64,000 nt of DNA from an uncultured SAR86 cluster bacterium. GTDB lineage: Bacteria > Pseudomonadota > Gammaproteobacteria > Magnimaribacterales > TMED112. The stretch lies in contig CACATF010000002.1 in NCBI GenBank assembly GCA_902535365.1, positions 79,114 to 143,113 of the forward strand, in the 5' to 3' direction. The position numbers and the translations under genes were made by a program. Of this stretch, positions 10,627 through 21,847 are shown piece by piece. The notes beneath the pieces are model-generated. The model had not been told where the DNA came from, did no database searches, and saw only the letters and a program-made list of their open reading frames with translations. Position 1 is the first letter of the stretch. Each line of letters starts with the position of its first letter.

Positions 10627-11137
10627 TTATTCTTTCCCATTTAAAATGCTGCCCAGGATCTTGTTTTCGACCAGGAGCAATGTCAGAGTGCCCAACAACA
10701 TCTTTTATATTATATTTCTGTTTGAGCACTCCAAGCACATCATTTAAGACTGAGTATTGTTCTTCAGTAAATTTTTCATGAATTGTTCCTTCTAACTCAA
10801 TCCCAATCGAGAAATCGTTACAATTGTCTTTGCCCTTATATTCTGACACTCCTGCATGCCATGCAGTTTTATTAAATGGGACAAATTGTAGGATTTCACC
10901 ATTTCTATTTATTAGTAAATGTGAAGAAACTTTTAAGTCTTTTAGAGACTCAAACTCTTCCTTTTTGCAGTCTAATTTATTTGTAAATAAATCAATGATA
11001 TTGTCATTACCAAAATGGCCTTCAGGTAAACTAATGCAGTGTATAACGATAATTTCGGGTGGAAATTTTTGTTCACTATGGTTTGGTGAGAAAATTTGTT
11101 TTGCAATATCAATTTGATGATCACTAGTAATTTTCAT
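10619..11137 (-). CDS. ampD: 1,6-anhydro-N-acetylmuramyl-L-alanine amidase AmpD
   Basis: IIVIHCISLPEGHFG, SSHLLINRNGEILQFVPFNKTAWHAGVS, VVGHSDIAPGRKQDPG. Confidence 0.93.
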   Translation of the reverse strand: MKITSDHQIDIAKQIFSPNHSEQKFPPEIIVIHCISLPEGHFGNDNIIDLFTNKLDCKKEEFESLKDLKVSSHLLINRNGEILQFVPFNKTAWHAGVSEYKGKDNCNDFSIGIELEGTIHEKFTEEQYSVLNDVLGVLKQKYNIKDVVGHSDIAPGRKQDPGQHFKWERINA

Positions 11138-12081
11138 AACGCTGCAAGTTCTTTTGGTAATTTGAAGGTTAAATTTTCTTTGTTCTGAGATAGGTCTCGA
11201 ACTTTCTTAAAGTCGTAGCTTGCCAGATAATCAATAACTTCTTGGACTATTTCTTCTGGAGCTGAGGCTCCAGCTGTAATTCCCACTGCAGAAACTCCCT
11301 CAAGCGCTTTTGGATCTATGTTATTAATTCCATCAATAAGGTAAGATTTTGTTCCACATTTCTCTGCAAGTTCTTTGAGTCTATTTGAGTTTGAGCTTGT
11401 TGTGGAGCCAATTACAAGGACTAAATCACATTCTAAAGACAATTGTTTAACGGCATCTTGTCTATTTTGAGTTGCATAGCAAATATCGTCAGCACTTGGT
11501 CCAACAATTTTTGGATATTTTTCTCGTAACTCATCAATAAGTTGAATTGTTTCATCTACAGACAGTGTTGTTTGGGTAACATATGCAATAGCATCCTGAT
11601 TTAATTCAAGTTTTTCTATGTCATCAGAATCCTCTACAAGAACAATTTGAGTTGATGAATCTGCAGGGTGTCTGCCAAGAGTACCTATGACTTCTGGATG
11701 ACCCTTATGGCCAATTAAAACAATATCTCTCCCTTGTTTAGCATGTTTCATTACTTCTAAATGCACTTTTGTAACAAGCGGACATGTTGCATCAAAATAC
11801 TTGAAATTTCTATTGTTAGCCTGATCCTCAACTGCTTTACTCACTCCATGTGCACTAAATATAGCTATTGCATTATCTGGTATTTCTTCTATCTCTTTTA
11901 CAAATGTTACACCTTTATTTTTCAAGCTATCTACAACCCTTTTGTTGTGGACGACATGGTGTCGCACGTAAACAGGCTCCTCATATTTTTCAAGAGATTT
12001 CTCAACGATATCAATTGCACGCTCAACTCCAGCACAGAATCCTCTTGGGTTAGCTAGAACAATTTCTTTATCTTCTTTCAT
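11134..12081 (-). CDS. ispH: 4-hydroxy-3-methylbut-2-enyl diphosphate reductase
   Basis: LANPRGFCAGVERAI, YVRHHVVHN, FDATCPLVTKVH, ITAGASAPE. Confidence 0.97.
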   Translation of the reverse strand: MKEDKEIVLANPRGFCAGVERAIDIVEKSLEKYEEPVYVRHHVVHNKRVVDSLKNKGVTFVKEIEEIPDNAIAIFSAHGVSKAVEDQANNRNFKYFDATCPLVTKVHLEVMKHAKQGRDIVLIGHKGHPEVIGTLGRHPADSSTQIVLVEDSDDIEKLELNQDAIAYVTQTTLSVDETIQLIDELREKYPKIVGPSADDICYATQNRQDAVKQLSLECDLVLVIGSTTSSNSNRLKELAEKCGTKSYLIDGINNIDPKALEGVSAVGITAGASAPEEIVQEVIDYLASYDFKKVRDLSQNKENLTFKLPKELAAL

Positions 12082-12520
12082 TTATAAACAACCATGAATA
12101 GATCATGATTCCTGCTCCAATTGTGATAATAAGGTCAGCAAAATTAAATATAAATAGTGGCGTAGTTCCAATTCTTAAATATAAATAATCTGTAACAGAT
12201 CCAAAAAAAACTCTTTCTAAAAAATTGCCCAATCCCCCAGCAATAATAAGAGTCAGAGAAATTTTCTGTAATTTATCAGTAGTCGTCATAAATAGATATG
12301 TTAAATACGACAGTGCCAGAAAAATTGTTATTGATAAGATGATCTGAGAAGTAGGATCAGTAGAACTAAAAAGGCTTAAAGCTATCCCAGTATTTTTGGT
12401 TAAATAAAAATCTAAAAAAAGAGGGATAATGGTTATGGGGTTAATTTCGGCAGTATTTAAGCTGTATTTAATTAACAAATCAGCAAATACAAGGCCAATT
12501 AAAGCTAAAAAGTAACGCAA
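12068..12520 (-). CDS. lspA: Lipoprotein signal peptidase
   Basis: Four-TM protein with TKNTGIALSLF, GGLGNFLERVFFGSVTDYL and FNFADLIITIG. Confidence 0.93.
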   Translation of the reverse strand: MRYFLALIGLVFADLLIKYSLNTAEINPITIIPLFLDFYLTKNTGIALSLFSSTDPTSQIILSITIFLALSYLTYLFMTTTDKLQKISLTLIIAGGLGNFLERVFFGSVTDYLYLRIGTTPLFIFNFADLIITIGAGIMIYSWLFINERR

Positions 12521-15262
12521 CTAAAAGAAACTCCTTGTCTCACCATCTCCATTAATATTATCCTCGCATCTTACACAAATTCCATCAGAGTTAAGTTTTT
12601 CTTCTCGATGCCAACAACGTGAACATTTCTCATTTGCAGATGCTTTAATTTTTATTTTTTCGCTTTTACCTTCAACCAGTGTGCATTTTGAGGCAATGAA
12701 GAATTTATGAATTTCCTGTGATAGTTCTTTAAGAGAATTATATGCATCTTTTTTGAGGGTTATTTCTATTTCAGCATCTAAAGCGTTCCTGATTGTCCCT
12801 TTTTGCCTCTCAGATTCAATTGCTTGATAAACTCTTGATCTTAAGTCTTCCAAAGATTGGAATAATTCAATTTCATCTGGTGTTAAATGTGAATCAAACT
12901 CATCATATTCCTCTAAAAAGATTTTTTCCCCACTATTAGGAAAGAGCTCCTCATAAAATTCATATGCTGTGAATGGCATTATTGATGCAATGTTTTTGTT
13001 TAAAGTAATTAAAACTTTTTTTATAGCGTACTGTGCAGAACGTCTTCCAACAGAATTGCTTTTCATTGTATAAAGCCTATCTTTTACAATATCTAGGTAC
13101 ATACCACCGAGGTCATTAACACAAAAATTTAATATTTTTGAAGTTATGAGGTGGAAATTATAGTTTTCGTAATTCTCTCTTACTTCAGACTGTAATTGTT
13201 TTAATTTTTCTAAAATTTGCTTATCTAAGAAAAGTAATTGCTGGCTATCAAAATCATCTTCATAGTCATATAGGTTTGAGGCCATAAATCTCATTGTATT
13301 TCTAATTCTTCTGAAACCATCAATTGCTCTATTGAATATGTCTTTTGAAAATGCCATCTCACCTCTGAAGTCAGTGGAAGCTATCCAATACCTAAGAATA
13401 TCTGCGCCTGATTCATTCATAATTTCTTGAGGTGTAATAATATTTCCAAGAGATTTCGACATTTTGCGCCCACCTTCATCTACAACAAAACCATGAGTTA
13501 GAACAGATTTATAAGGCGCTATACCTTTCATAGCAATTGATGTTAATAAAGATGATTGGAACCAACCTCTATGCTGGTCACTCCCCTCTAGATATAGATC
13601 AGATTGTGTATTTGAACCATACAATTTATCAATGACAGTAAAATTGGTTACCCCTGAATCGTACCAAACATCAAATATGTCTGAGGACTTCTCATATTCT
13701 GATGAATCTTCATAATTAAGTTCCATCTCATTCCATGAATCAATCCCATTGCTTTTAATTGCCTCTGCTGCCTCTCGAAAAATCTCATCCTGATTAGGGT
13801 GTAGTTCTCCACTGTCTTTGTTATAGAACAAAGTTATTGGAATTCCCCAATCTCTCTGTCGAGAAATACACCAATCTGGTCTTTCTTTTAGCATAATTTC
13901 CATACGATCTTTGCCCCAATCGGGAATAAACTTGATATCATCAACTGCTCTTACTGCACCCTCCAATAAGCCTGATTTACTCATTGAAAAAAACCATTGA
14001 GGAGTGGCCATGAAAATTACTGGAGTTTTGTGCCTCCAGCAATGAGGGTAACTGTGGTCATATTCTTCAGAATTTATTAAATTTCCCTTTTTTGTTAGCT
14101 CATTAAGAACATTTGGCTCAACCTTTCTTACATGCTGCCCAGAAAACAAACCAATATTTTCTTTGTAGCAACCATTTGTTGAAATGGGATTATCAATTTC
14201 AACACCCTCTTTATTACAGACATTAAAGTCATCTACCCCATGAGCTGGAGCAGTATGAACAAAACCTGTACCTGATTCAGTTGTCACGTGATCAGCAAGA
14301 AATAATGGGGACAATCTTTCATACAGAGGGTGTTTTGAAACCAAATTTTCCAGCAAAGCACCCATGAAAGTTTTTTTAGTTGATTTGATGTTTAAGCTTT
14401 TCCACCGCTCCAAACAATCTTCTTTAAGATCTTTAGCAACAATCAAAAACTCTTGTTCCATTTGCAAAATCTCATACTCAATATCGTCTTTTGCACATAC
14501 AGCCTGATTTCCAGGAATAGTCCAAGGTGTGGTGGTCCAAATCACAACAGATATTTCACCCTGAAGATCAAAATTAATGCGTTCTTTTAATTCTTTTTGT
14601 GATTCATTAGTTAATGTAAATTTGACATCAATTGATTGTGACTTTTTGTCAATATATTCAACTTCTGCTTCTGCAAGAGAAGATGAACAATCTAGACACC
14701 AATGAACTGGCTTGAAACCTTTTTCTAAATGGCCATTATGAAATATTCTTGCAAAACCATTAATTGCTTCTCCTTCAAAACTTTGATCCAGAGATGCATA
14801 TCTGTTTTCCCAGTCTCCAAATACTCCCAAGCGTAGAAAATCTTTTTTTTGTAACTCAATTTGTTCTTTTGCATATTCTCTGCATAAATTTCTAAACTCT
14901 TTTTGTGTTATTTCACGTCTCTTGCTGCCAAGTTTTTTTTCAACTTGATGCTCAATTGGCAGGCCATGACAATCCCAACCCGGAATATAAGGAGCATCAA
15001 ACCCCTCCATTGTCTTAGACCTGACAATAATGTCTTTCAGAACTTTATTAACTGCATGGCCAAGATGTATTTGTCCGTTTGCATAAGGAGGCCCATCATG
15101 CAGGATAAATTTTTCTTTACCCTCCCTTGCTTGCCTTATTTTACCGTAGGCATCTCTCTTGCTCCATTCATTGAGGAATTCAGGTTCCCTTTGGCTTAAA
15201 TTTGCTTTCATAGGAATGTCTGTTTTAGGCAAATTTAATTTTTGATCTTTTTTATCACTCAT
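12521..15262 (-). CDS. ileS: Isoleucyl-tRNA synthetase
   Basis: HDGPPYANGQIHLGHAVNK (HIGH), KMSKSLGN (KMSKS), C-terminal zinc motif CSRCWHREE...CVRCEDN. Confidence 0.98.
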   Translation of the reverse strand: MSDKKDQKLNLPKTDIPMKANLSQREPEFLNEWSKRDAYGKIRQAREGKEKFILHDGPPYANGQIHLGHAVNKVLKDIIVRSKTMEGFDAPYIPGWDCHGLPIEHQVEKKLGSKRREITQKEFRNLCREYAKEQIELQKKDFLRLGVFGDWENRYASLDQSFEGEAINGFARIFHNGHLEKGFKPVHWCLDCSSSLAEAEVEYIDKKSQSIDVKFTLTNESQKELKERINFDLQGEISVVIWTTTPWTIPGNQAVCAKDDIEYEILQMEQEFLIVAKDLKEDCLERWKSLNIKSTKKTFMGALLENLVSKHPLYERLSPLFLADHVTTESGTGFVHTAPAHGVDDFNVCNKEGVEIDNPISTNGCYKENIGLFSGQHVRKVEPNVLNELTKKGNLINSEEYDHSYPHCWRHKTPVIFMATPQWFFSMSKSGLLEGAVRAVDDIKFIPDWGKDRMEIMLKERPDWCISRQRDWGIPITLFYNKDSGELHPNQDEIFREAAEAIKSNGIDSWNEMELNYEDSSEYEKSSDIFDVWYDSGVTNFTVIDKLYGSNTQSDLYLEGSDQHRGWFQSSLLTSIAMKGIAPYKSVLTHGFVVDEGGRKMSKSLGNIITPQEIMNESGADILRYWIASTDFRGEMAFSKDIFNRAIDGFRRIRNTMRFMASNLYDYEDDFDSQQLLFLDKQILEKLKQLQSEVRENYENYNFHLITSKILNFCVNDLGGMYLDIVKDRLYTMKSNSVGRRSAQYAIKKVLITLNKNIASIMPFTAYEFYEELFPNSGEKIFLEEYDEFDSHLTPDEIELFQSLEDLRSRVYQAIESERQKGTIRNALDAEIEITLKKDAYNSLKELSQEIHKFFIASKCTLVEGKSEKIKIKASANEKCSRCWHREEKLNSDGICVRCEDNINGDGETRSFF

Positions 15263-16136
15263 AGCTTTTAATTAATTCAAATGCAGTTTTTTTATCTTTA
15301 TTTATTTGTGCTTTTAGCTCATCAATAGAAGCAAACTTAACTTGATCCCTAATTTTACATAAAAACTCAACACAAACTGACTGGTTGTAAAGATTTCCTT
15401 CGAAATCTAACAGATGCGCTTCGAGCGATTGCTTATAATCATCAAAAGTTGGCTTTGGTCCAAAATTTACAATTGAGAAAAACATCTCATCATTTAACTT
15501 TGTTTTGCAAAGATAAACGCCATTCAAACAAAATTCTTGGTTATCTATTTCAATATTTGCTGTTGGTGTGTCTATTCTTCGACCTAATTTTTTTCCTGAT
15601 ATTGTTTGTCCTGTTATTCTATATTTATACCCCAACATTCGCTCAGCTTGCTCAAAATTTCCTTTTGACAACTGGTCTCTAATTCTTGTGCTGCTAATCC
15701 TTTCACCACCCTGATCAACATCTTCAAAAACCTCAAATTTTATTCCATTTTGTTTGCACAAATTTTCGAGGATCAATACGTTTCCTGACCTGTCTTTCCC
15801 AAATTTAAAGTCTTTCCCAACAGTAAGATATTTTGTGCCTTCATCAAGGATATATTTAGTAAAAAAACTTTCAGCAGTAAGCTCACTAAAATCTTGGTTA
15901 AAATCAATTGAAATTACTCTATCCACACCAAGATCATTAAGCATTTCAAGCTTATCTCTGTCTCCCAAAATTCTTTTTTTATCGAACTTAAAGTGTTCAA
16001 AGGGATAAGGGTTAAAGGTAATTACTTGTGAGGATAAATCAAGAAGCTTAGATTTATTTATAATTTGTGTGATCATTGCTTTATGGCCTATGTGCAACCC
16101 ATCAAAATTCCCAATTGTTGTACAAAATTTTTTCAT
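15255..16136 (-). CDS. ribF: Bifunctional riboflavin kinase/FAD synthetase
   Basis: TTIGNFDGLHIGHKAMI, SSTRIRDQL, TPTANIEI; adjacent to ileS. Confidence 0.93.
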   Translation of the reverse strand: MKKFCTTIGNFDGLHIGHKAMITQIINKSKLLDLSSQVITFNPYPFEHFKFDKKRILGDRDKLEMLNDLGVDRVISIDFNQDFSELTAESFFTKYILDEGTKYLTVGKDFKFGKDRSGNVLILENLCKQNGIKFEVFEDVDQGGERISSTRIRDQLSKGNFEQAERMLGYKYRITGQTISGKKLGRRIDTPTANIEIDNQEFCLNGVYLCKTKLNDEMFFSIVNFGPKPTFDDYKQSLEAHLLDFEGNLYNQSVCVEFLCKIRDQVKFASIDELKAQINKDKKTAFELIKSYE

Positions 16137-16138
16137 TT

Positions 16139-17437
16139 TTATGATCTTCTCACTTTAAGAATTAAGATTAATGCAATTAGCCAAACCAAAATTGCTGCAT
16201 ATGTTGTTGCCAATGCCAGACCAGTATGCCCCCAATTGTACTCAAAAATAAAAAGGTAGTTCAGAACAAGATTAGTTATTAGCGATATTACCCCTAAGGC
16301 CAAAACTACTTTGGTTTTTGATATAGCAAAAAAGACGCTGTTAAAAAATTTAGATGAAAGTAAAAAAGGTAATGCGAATGAATATGCAATAAGGCTTGAA
16401 ACAGTCATATCAACATCATAAGAAGTAAATTCCCCTCTAAAAAATAATAGTTTGATAATTTCTGTTGCAGCAAAAAAATAAAAAATAAAACTTACAAACC
16501 CAATTAAGAAAGTAGAGATTGATCCTTTTGCAAGAATCTTTCTAAAACTATCCTTTTTTCCATCCTTGAAAGCTTCGGTTAAATCAGGCAATGCTACAAG
16601 TGCAATTGCTACGCCAAAAAGACCCATTGGAAATTGGATCAACCTATCTGATAGATATAACCAAGTTGGACTTCCTGTTACAAGATACGATGCAAATACT
16701 GTATCTACCAAGACATTTAATTGATATATACCCGCAGCAAATATTGCCGGGATAAGCCTTGAAAAAAAAGATGACATTAATGCACGATCAAAATTAAAAT
16801 CCAAAGATGGTATGTAATTTAAATATGCCGATGCAATTCCATTAATAATTAGCTGAAGCATTCCTGCTGTAAGAATTGCGATACCAATCACACCCAAAGA
16901 CAGCTCACTCGATGAAAGAGCAAAAATAATTAACGTCAGATTAAATATAATTGGTGTAGCTGCAACAATTTGAAACTTCTTTTTTGAATTTTGGTATGCG
17001 CCAAAAAAAGCAACAAACGAAATAAGCATAATATAAGGAAAAACAAGCTGTAAAAAACTTGCTGCTGATTGGTATTTTTCAGCATCAGAAATAAAACCGG
17101 GAGCGAATAGATTTATGAATATATTTGGAAAAATCATCACAAAGGATACAAATGTTAAAAGTGTTATGAATAAAAGTGAAAATACTTGGTTGAGTAACTT
17201 CTCAACTCTTACATTTGCTTCAATTATGCTGGGTGTTAATGACTGAGATAATGCTCCTTCTCCAAAAAAACTTCGGAATACATTAGGTATTTTAAAAACA
17301 ACAACAAAAATATCATGGATAGTACTGGCTCCTAAAAGTGATGAAAATAGTAGATCTCTAACATATCCAAAGACTCTTGAAATAAGAGTGAAGAATGAAA
17401 AACCTGCGGATGCTTTCCAAAATCTAGATATATTCAA
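16139..17437 (-). CDS. murJ: Lipid II flippase MurJ (MviN)
   Basis: FTLISRVFGYVRDLLFSSLLGAS, FRSFFGEGALSQSLTPSI; polytopic; next to ribF. Confidence 0.93.
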   Translation of the reverse strand: MNISRFWKASAGFSFFTLISRVFGYVRDLLFSSLLGASTIHDIFVVVFKIPNVFRSFFGEGALSQSLTPSIIEANVRVEKLLNQVFSLLFITLLTFVSFVMIFPNIFINLFAPGFISDAEKYQSAASFLQLVFPYIMLISFVAFFGAYQNSKKKFQIVAATPIIFNLTLIIFALSSSELSLGVIGIAILTAGMLQLIINGIASAYLNYIPSLDFNFDRALMSSFFSRLIPAIFAAGIYQLNVLVDTVFASYLVTGSPTWLYLSDRLIQFPMGLFGVAIALVALPDLTEAFKDGKKDSFRKILAKGSISTFLIGFVSFIFYFFAATEIIKLLFFRGEFTSYDVDMTVSSLIAYSFALPFLLSSKFFNSVFFAISKTKVVLALGVISLITNLVLNYLFIFEYNWGHTGLALATTYAAILVWLIALILILKVRRS

Positions 17438-17817
17438 TTATTTTTCTCTGCTTCAAAATCTAATGAGACTGAATTTACACAATATCTCAAGCCAGTAGTC
17501 TCTTTTGGGCCATCTTCAAAAACGTGACCTAGATGTGCATCACAATTTGCACAAATAATTTCAACTCTTGGCCTTCCTGCAATAGAGTGATCATCCTCGT
17601 ATTTAATGGCTCCATCAATAGCTTGAAAAAAACTTGGCCACCCACAACCAGCATCAAATTTTGTATCTGATTCAAAAAGTTTAGCGGAACAATTTTTGCA
17701 ATGGTAAGAACCGTTCTCAAAAAATGAATCAAATTTACCAGTGAAAGGTCTCTCAGTCCCTTTATCTTTCAATACAAACAGTTCTTGATCTGTAAGATTT
17801 TCATTTATTTTTTTCAT
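17434..17817 (-). CDS. msrB: Peptide-methionine (R)-S-oxide reductase
   Basis: ERPFTGKFD, FDAGCGWPSFF, GHVFEDGPKETTGLRYCVNSVSL; CxxC zinc ligands. Confidence 0.95.
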   Translation of the reverse strand: MKKINENLTDQELFVLKDKGTERPFTGKFDSFFENGSYHCKNCSAKLFESDTKFDAGCGWPSFFQAIDGAIKYEDDHSIAGRPRVEIICANCDAHLGHVFEDGPKETTGLRYCVNSVSLDFEAEKNN

Positions 17818-18899
17818 AACTTAAAACCTAAATTTTCTAATTGCTCAGACATTATTTTATCACTGCATCCAACGATATTTGTTTGGTCATATCCAAATCT
17901 TGAATTAAATTCATTTCTCATATTTAAAAAATCTTCACAAGCAAACTGATTTTTTCGTGGATCATAAGCTAAAAGAAGTAAATTTATAGGAAGTTTGTAC
18001 TTTTTCATGTCATAACAATCTCTATCTGAGCAAAATTCAATTGTTTGAGAGGGTAAATCCTCTTTAACCTTTGCTTCAAGGCCTAAAAAATCTGCAACAT
18101 GATCAAATGCCATTTTTGTCATTTTAAATCTTGCAAATTGCGAGTGCCCAGCTATGTGCGGAGTTGCCAAGAAGTTGTGTCGATGGAAATCTTTGTTTAA
18201 GTTTGGTTCATTGATAAAAACATCTGAAATAAATTTTATATCTTGGTAATTTAATGCTTCAATTTCATTTAAAATACCGCCTCTTGCTGTGTTGATAATA
18301 ATTGTATCTTTTAGTACTTGTGAAAAGATTAAATCATTGAGCATATTATATGTTGGGTATTTACCATTTCTTGTTAGTGGTACATGAGCAGTAATTAATT
18401 TGTATTTATGAAGGTTTTTGATCTCATTGATTGTTCCCCCAACAAAAGGGTCAAAAGTATCAAAATCTATTTTGAACTCTGCTAAAGTTTTGGCTATAGC
18501 GCTGCCAATATTTCCTGCTCCTATGATTAAAATCCTATCTCCATTAACATCAAACTGCTGATCCTTGATAAGGAATGCAAGGGATGACAAGAAATACTCT
18601 TTAACAGCGACTGCATTAGCACCTGTTGAAAACTTAACAGGTATGCCTTTTGCAATAAGTGACTCCTTATCAATATGGTCCTCGCCGGTTGATACTGAAC
18701 ACAAAAGCTTCACATTGTTACTCACATCCCTGCCATGTGTTTTGTATGTTGATCTTACAATAACGATTGAATCTTCAATTACATTCGATATGTCAAAAGA
18801 TTCATCACTAAAAACATCGATATCAAGCTTTAATGACTCAGCAAATAGATCTGAATATGGTATTTTCTTGTCCAGCAAAACTTTCATTTTTTTGGCCAA
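17814..18899 (-). CDS. pdxB: 4-phosphoerythronate dehydrogenase
   Basis: D-2-hydroxyacid dehydrogenase fold with PdxB-type N-terminus and C-terminal dimerisation extension (TPHIAGHSQFARFKMTKMAFD). Confidence 0.85.
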   Translation of the reverse strand: MAKKMKVLLDKKIPYSDLFAESLKLDIDVFSDESFDISNVIEDSIVIVRSTYKTHGRDVSNNVKLLCSVSTGEDHIDKESLIAKGIPVKFSTGANAVAVKEYFLSSLAFLIKDQQFDVNGDRILIIGAGNIGSAIAKTLAEFKIDFDTFDPFVGGTINEIKNLHKYKLITAHVPLTRNGKYPTYNMLNDLIFSQVLKDTIIINTARGGILNEIEALNYQDIKFISDVFINEPNLNKDFHRHNFLATPHIAGHSQFARFKMTKMAFDHVADFLGLEAKVKEDLPSQTIEFCSDRDCYDMKKYKLPINLLLLAYDPRKNQFACEDFLNMRNEFNSRFGYDQTNIVGCSDKIMSEQLENLGFKL

Positions 18900-19570
18900 A
18901 AAATCGACTTAATCCATCCAAAGAATGAATTATTTCCAAGCATATTTTCTTCGATAATATTTAGATCCTGGAGGTATGTTGATGAATCATTAAAAAGTTC
19001 TTCCCTAGTTACAAAACTACCTTCATCGAGCTTTTTAACTTCTTTAGCAGGATTACCAGCGTAGACAGAATTTGGTGGGATATCGCCATGAACTACTGAT
19101 CCTGCTCCAATAATGGAATTTTCTCCAATTTGTGTACCTTTAAGAATTATTGACCTTTCTCCAATCCAAACATTTTTATGAATTTTTACAGGCTTTGGAG
19201 TAGCAACATAGTCGGTTCTATCATATATACCGTGCCAATCTGAATCTGTAATCACGACATCAGAAGCAATCATTGTTGAATCTCCAATATCAATACTTTC
19301 AGCTGATCTAATGCTTGTGCCGGGCGAGATTAAAATATAGCTTCCGAGAGATATGCTTCCATTTAACTTATCAGTTTGCCAAGTTGAAATATCAATTTTT
19401 TTATCAGATGAGCAAATTAATGTTGCGTAATCTCCAATTGAAATATTTTCGCCAAATATTTTGAGGTGCTGGGGATTTAAGATCATTACATGTTTTCCAA
19501 AACTAGAAAATTTTGGTTTTAAAAAATGATGAATAAAAAAAGCGCTAAATGAGTTAAATAGCTGCTTCAC
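18884..19570 (-). CDS. Acyltransferase, left-handed beta-helix (hexapeptide repeat)
   Basis: Hexapeptide repeats (GDSTMIASDVVITDSDWHG, NVWIGERSIILKGTQIGENSIIGAGSVVHGDIPPNSVYAGNPAKEVKKL). Confidence 0.82.
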   Translation of the reverse strand: MKQLFNSFSAFFIHHFLKPKFSSFGKHVMILNPQHLKIFGENISIGDYATLICSSDKKIDISTWQTDKLNGSISLGSYILISPGTSIRSAESIDIGDSTMIASDVVITDSDWHGIYDRTDYVATPKPVKIHKNVWIGERSIILKGTQIGENSIIGAGSVVHGDIPPNSVYAGNPAKEVKKLDEGSFVTREELFNDSSTYLQDLNIIEENMLGNNSFFGWIKSIFWPKK

Positions 19571-19639
19571 CCATAACGGTCTATGTTCTATTTTGATAAT
19601 TTCTCCTGTACAAATTATAAGCTAGAATAGCCTTTCTAT

Positions 19640-20995
19640 ATGTTCAATTTTAACTTAGAAAATTTTAGGCTTGAAGCAGCAAAATACCTAAAAATTGGTT
19701 TACCTATACTAGGAAGCCAAATTGTAATGTATGGCTTAACAACAACCGATTATATTATGGCTGGCTTATATAGCCCTAATGACTTAGCTGGAGTTGGTAT
19801 AGCTGCCTCAATTTTTAATCCAATTTACTTTTTAACTGCAGGCATTATGTTTGGTATTGGCCCGATAATTGCACAACATTTTGGAGCTAAAGAATTTATA
19901 TTAATTCAACAGAAGACACGCAAATACCTTTGGTATGGATTGCTTATAGGGGCAATCTTTTTCTTAATGCTTAACAACTCCTGGGTAGTTTTTAATTTTC
20001 TTGAAACAGATACAAAAATTGTAGAGATTGGTTCAGGTTATTTGCAGGCAATTTCCTATGGTGTTTTTGCAATGACTATTTTCCAAGCACTAAGAAATTA
20101 TAGCGAAGGAATTACACAGACAAGAATAATCTTTTACATCAGTTTGTTAATATTTTTTTTAAATATCCCTTTAAATTACTTTTTTATTTTTTATTTAGAT
20201 TTTGGTGGAGTGGGTTGTGGTTACGCAACTTCAGTTATTAGCTGGTTAGGCTTGTTGATAGCTTTTACAGTTACTTTTTTTGCTAAAGAATATAAAGAAA
20301 CATTCCTTTACGATAAGTTTGAAACACCTGACATTACTACTTTTAAAGAACTACTAAGAATTGGCGCACCTATCAGCTTTGGAATTTTTGTTGAATTAAG
20401 TTTATTTAGTGGTGCCGCATTAATTATTTCCTTCTTTGGTGCAACGGCATTAGCAGCACATACAATTGCAATTAATTTAGCAGGTCTTTTTTTCATGCTT
20501 CCTTTATCTATAGGATTGGCATCAGCAATAAGAGTGGGCAACTTAATTGGCGAGAAAAACTTTGCAAGAGCAAACTACGCAGCAAATTTCACAACAAGAA
20601 CTTCCTTGTTGTTTGCTTTTTTTAATATTTTTGTCTTCTTAACTTTTGGAAGCACATTAATTGGATTTTATACCAATACCCCAGAAGTAGCTGAGATAGC
20701 TCTTGGTCTGCTAGTTTATGCTGCAATATTTCAAATACCTGATGCTCTAAGTTTTTCTGCAATTGGAACACTAAGAGGCCATAAAGATACATTTGCAACA
20801 ATGCTTAATCTAGTGATTTCATTTTGGTTCTTTGCAATTCCTGTTGGAGTCTTTTTAGCTTTTAATGAGTATACAGGCATTCCAAATGAAGCAGATGGAA
20901 TGTGGATTGGGATGATAGCTGGGCTATCTTTAAGCGCCATTCTAAATTTACGAAGACTAAAGCAGAAAAAGGATGAACTAAAGAAGCTCTTTTAG
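19640..20995 (+). CDS. MATE family efflux transporter
   Basis: Twelve-TM protein with MATE features ([39 protein letters not shown]). Confidence 0.9.
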   Translation: MFNFNLENFRLEAAKYLKIGLPILGSQIVMYGLTTTDYIMAGLYSPNDLAGVGIAASIFNPIYFLTAGIMFGIGPIIAQHFGAKEFILIQQKTRKYLWYGLLIGAIFFLMLNNSWVVFNFLETDTKIVEIGSGYLQAISYGVFAMTIFQALRNYSEGITQTRIIFYISLLIFFLNIPLNYFFIFYLDFGGVGCGYATSVISWLGLLIAFTVTFFAKEYKETFLYDKFETPDITTFKELLRIGAPISFGIFVELSLFSGAALIISFFGATALAAHTIAINLAGLFFMLPLSIGLASAIRVGNLIGEKNFARANYAANFTTRTSLLFAFFNIFVFLTFGSTLIGFYTNTPEVAEIALGLLVYAAIFQIPDALSFSAIGTLRGHKDTFATMLNLVISFWFFAIPVGVFLAFNEYTGIPNEADGMWIGMIAGLSLSAILNLRRLKQKKDELKKLF

Positions 20996-21847
20996 CCTAT
21001 GACCTATTAGGTTCAAATCGGTAACAACAGCAACTCCTGCAGATTCAAGAGAATCAAACTTATCTTGAGCTGTTCCTTTACCACCAGATATTATCGCACC
21101 TGCATGGCCCATTCTTTTTCCTTTGGGTGCAGTAACACCAGCAATATATGAGACCACCGGTTTGCTTACATTATGCTTAATGTATTCAGCTGCCTCCTCC
21201 TCTGCAGTTCCACCTATTTCACCAACCATTACAATTGATTCTGTTTGCTCATCTTGCTCAAACATTTCTAAACAATCTATGAATGATGTTCCATTGATTG
21301 GGTCTCCGCCAATTCCAATACAAGTGCTTTGCCCATACCCAATGTCAGTTGTTTGTTTGACAGCTTCATAGGTAAGTGTGCCAGATCTTGAGACTATACC
21401 AACTGACCCTTCCATGTGTATTGATGCAGGCATTATTCCAAGTTTTGCTTTTCCAGGTGAAATAACACCTGGGCAATTAGGCCCCACCAGTCTTGTATTG
21501 GGATAATTTTTTAAGATATTAGTTACATCGACCATATCTAAAACTGGAACTCCTTCGGTAATACAAATTATTAAACTTATTCCATTCTCAGCAGCTTCAA
21601 TAATTGCTGATTTGGTGAACCGAGCAGGCACAAAAATAACAGATGTATCAGCTTGTGTTTCATCACAAGCTTCTTTAACACTATTAAATACCGGCTTATC
21701 AAGATGAAGCTGACCACCTTTTCCAGGTGTTACCCCACCAACAATATCTGTACCATAGTTGATGCATTGCTCAGCATGCATTGTTGCTTGCGAGCCAGTA
21801 AAGCCCTGAAAAATTGCTTTTGTTGAATCGCCTATTAGTACACTCAT
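20978..21847 (-). CDS. sucD: Succinyl-CoA synthetase alpha subunit
   Basis: [64 protein letters not shown]. Confidence 0.98.
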   Translation of the reverse strand: MSVLIGDSTKAIFQGFTGSQATMHAEQCINYGTDIVGGVTPGKGGQLHLDKPVFNSVKEACDETQADTSVIFVPARFTKSAIIEAAENGISLIICITEGVPVLDMVDVTNILKNYPNTRLVGPNCPGVISPGKAKLGIMPASIHMEGSVGIVSRSGTLTYEAVKQTTDIGYGQSTCIGIGGDPINGTSFIDCLEMFEQDEQTESIVMVGEIGGTAEEEAAEYIKHNVSKPVVSYIAGVTAPKGKRMGHAGAIISGGKGTAQDKFDSLESAGVAVVTDLNLIGHRLKELL

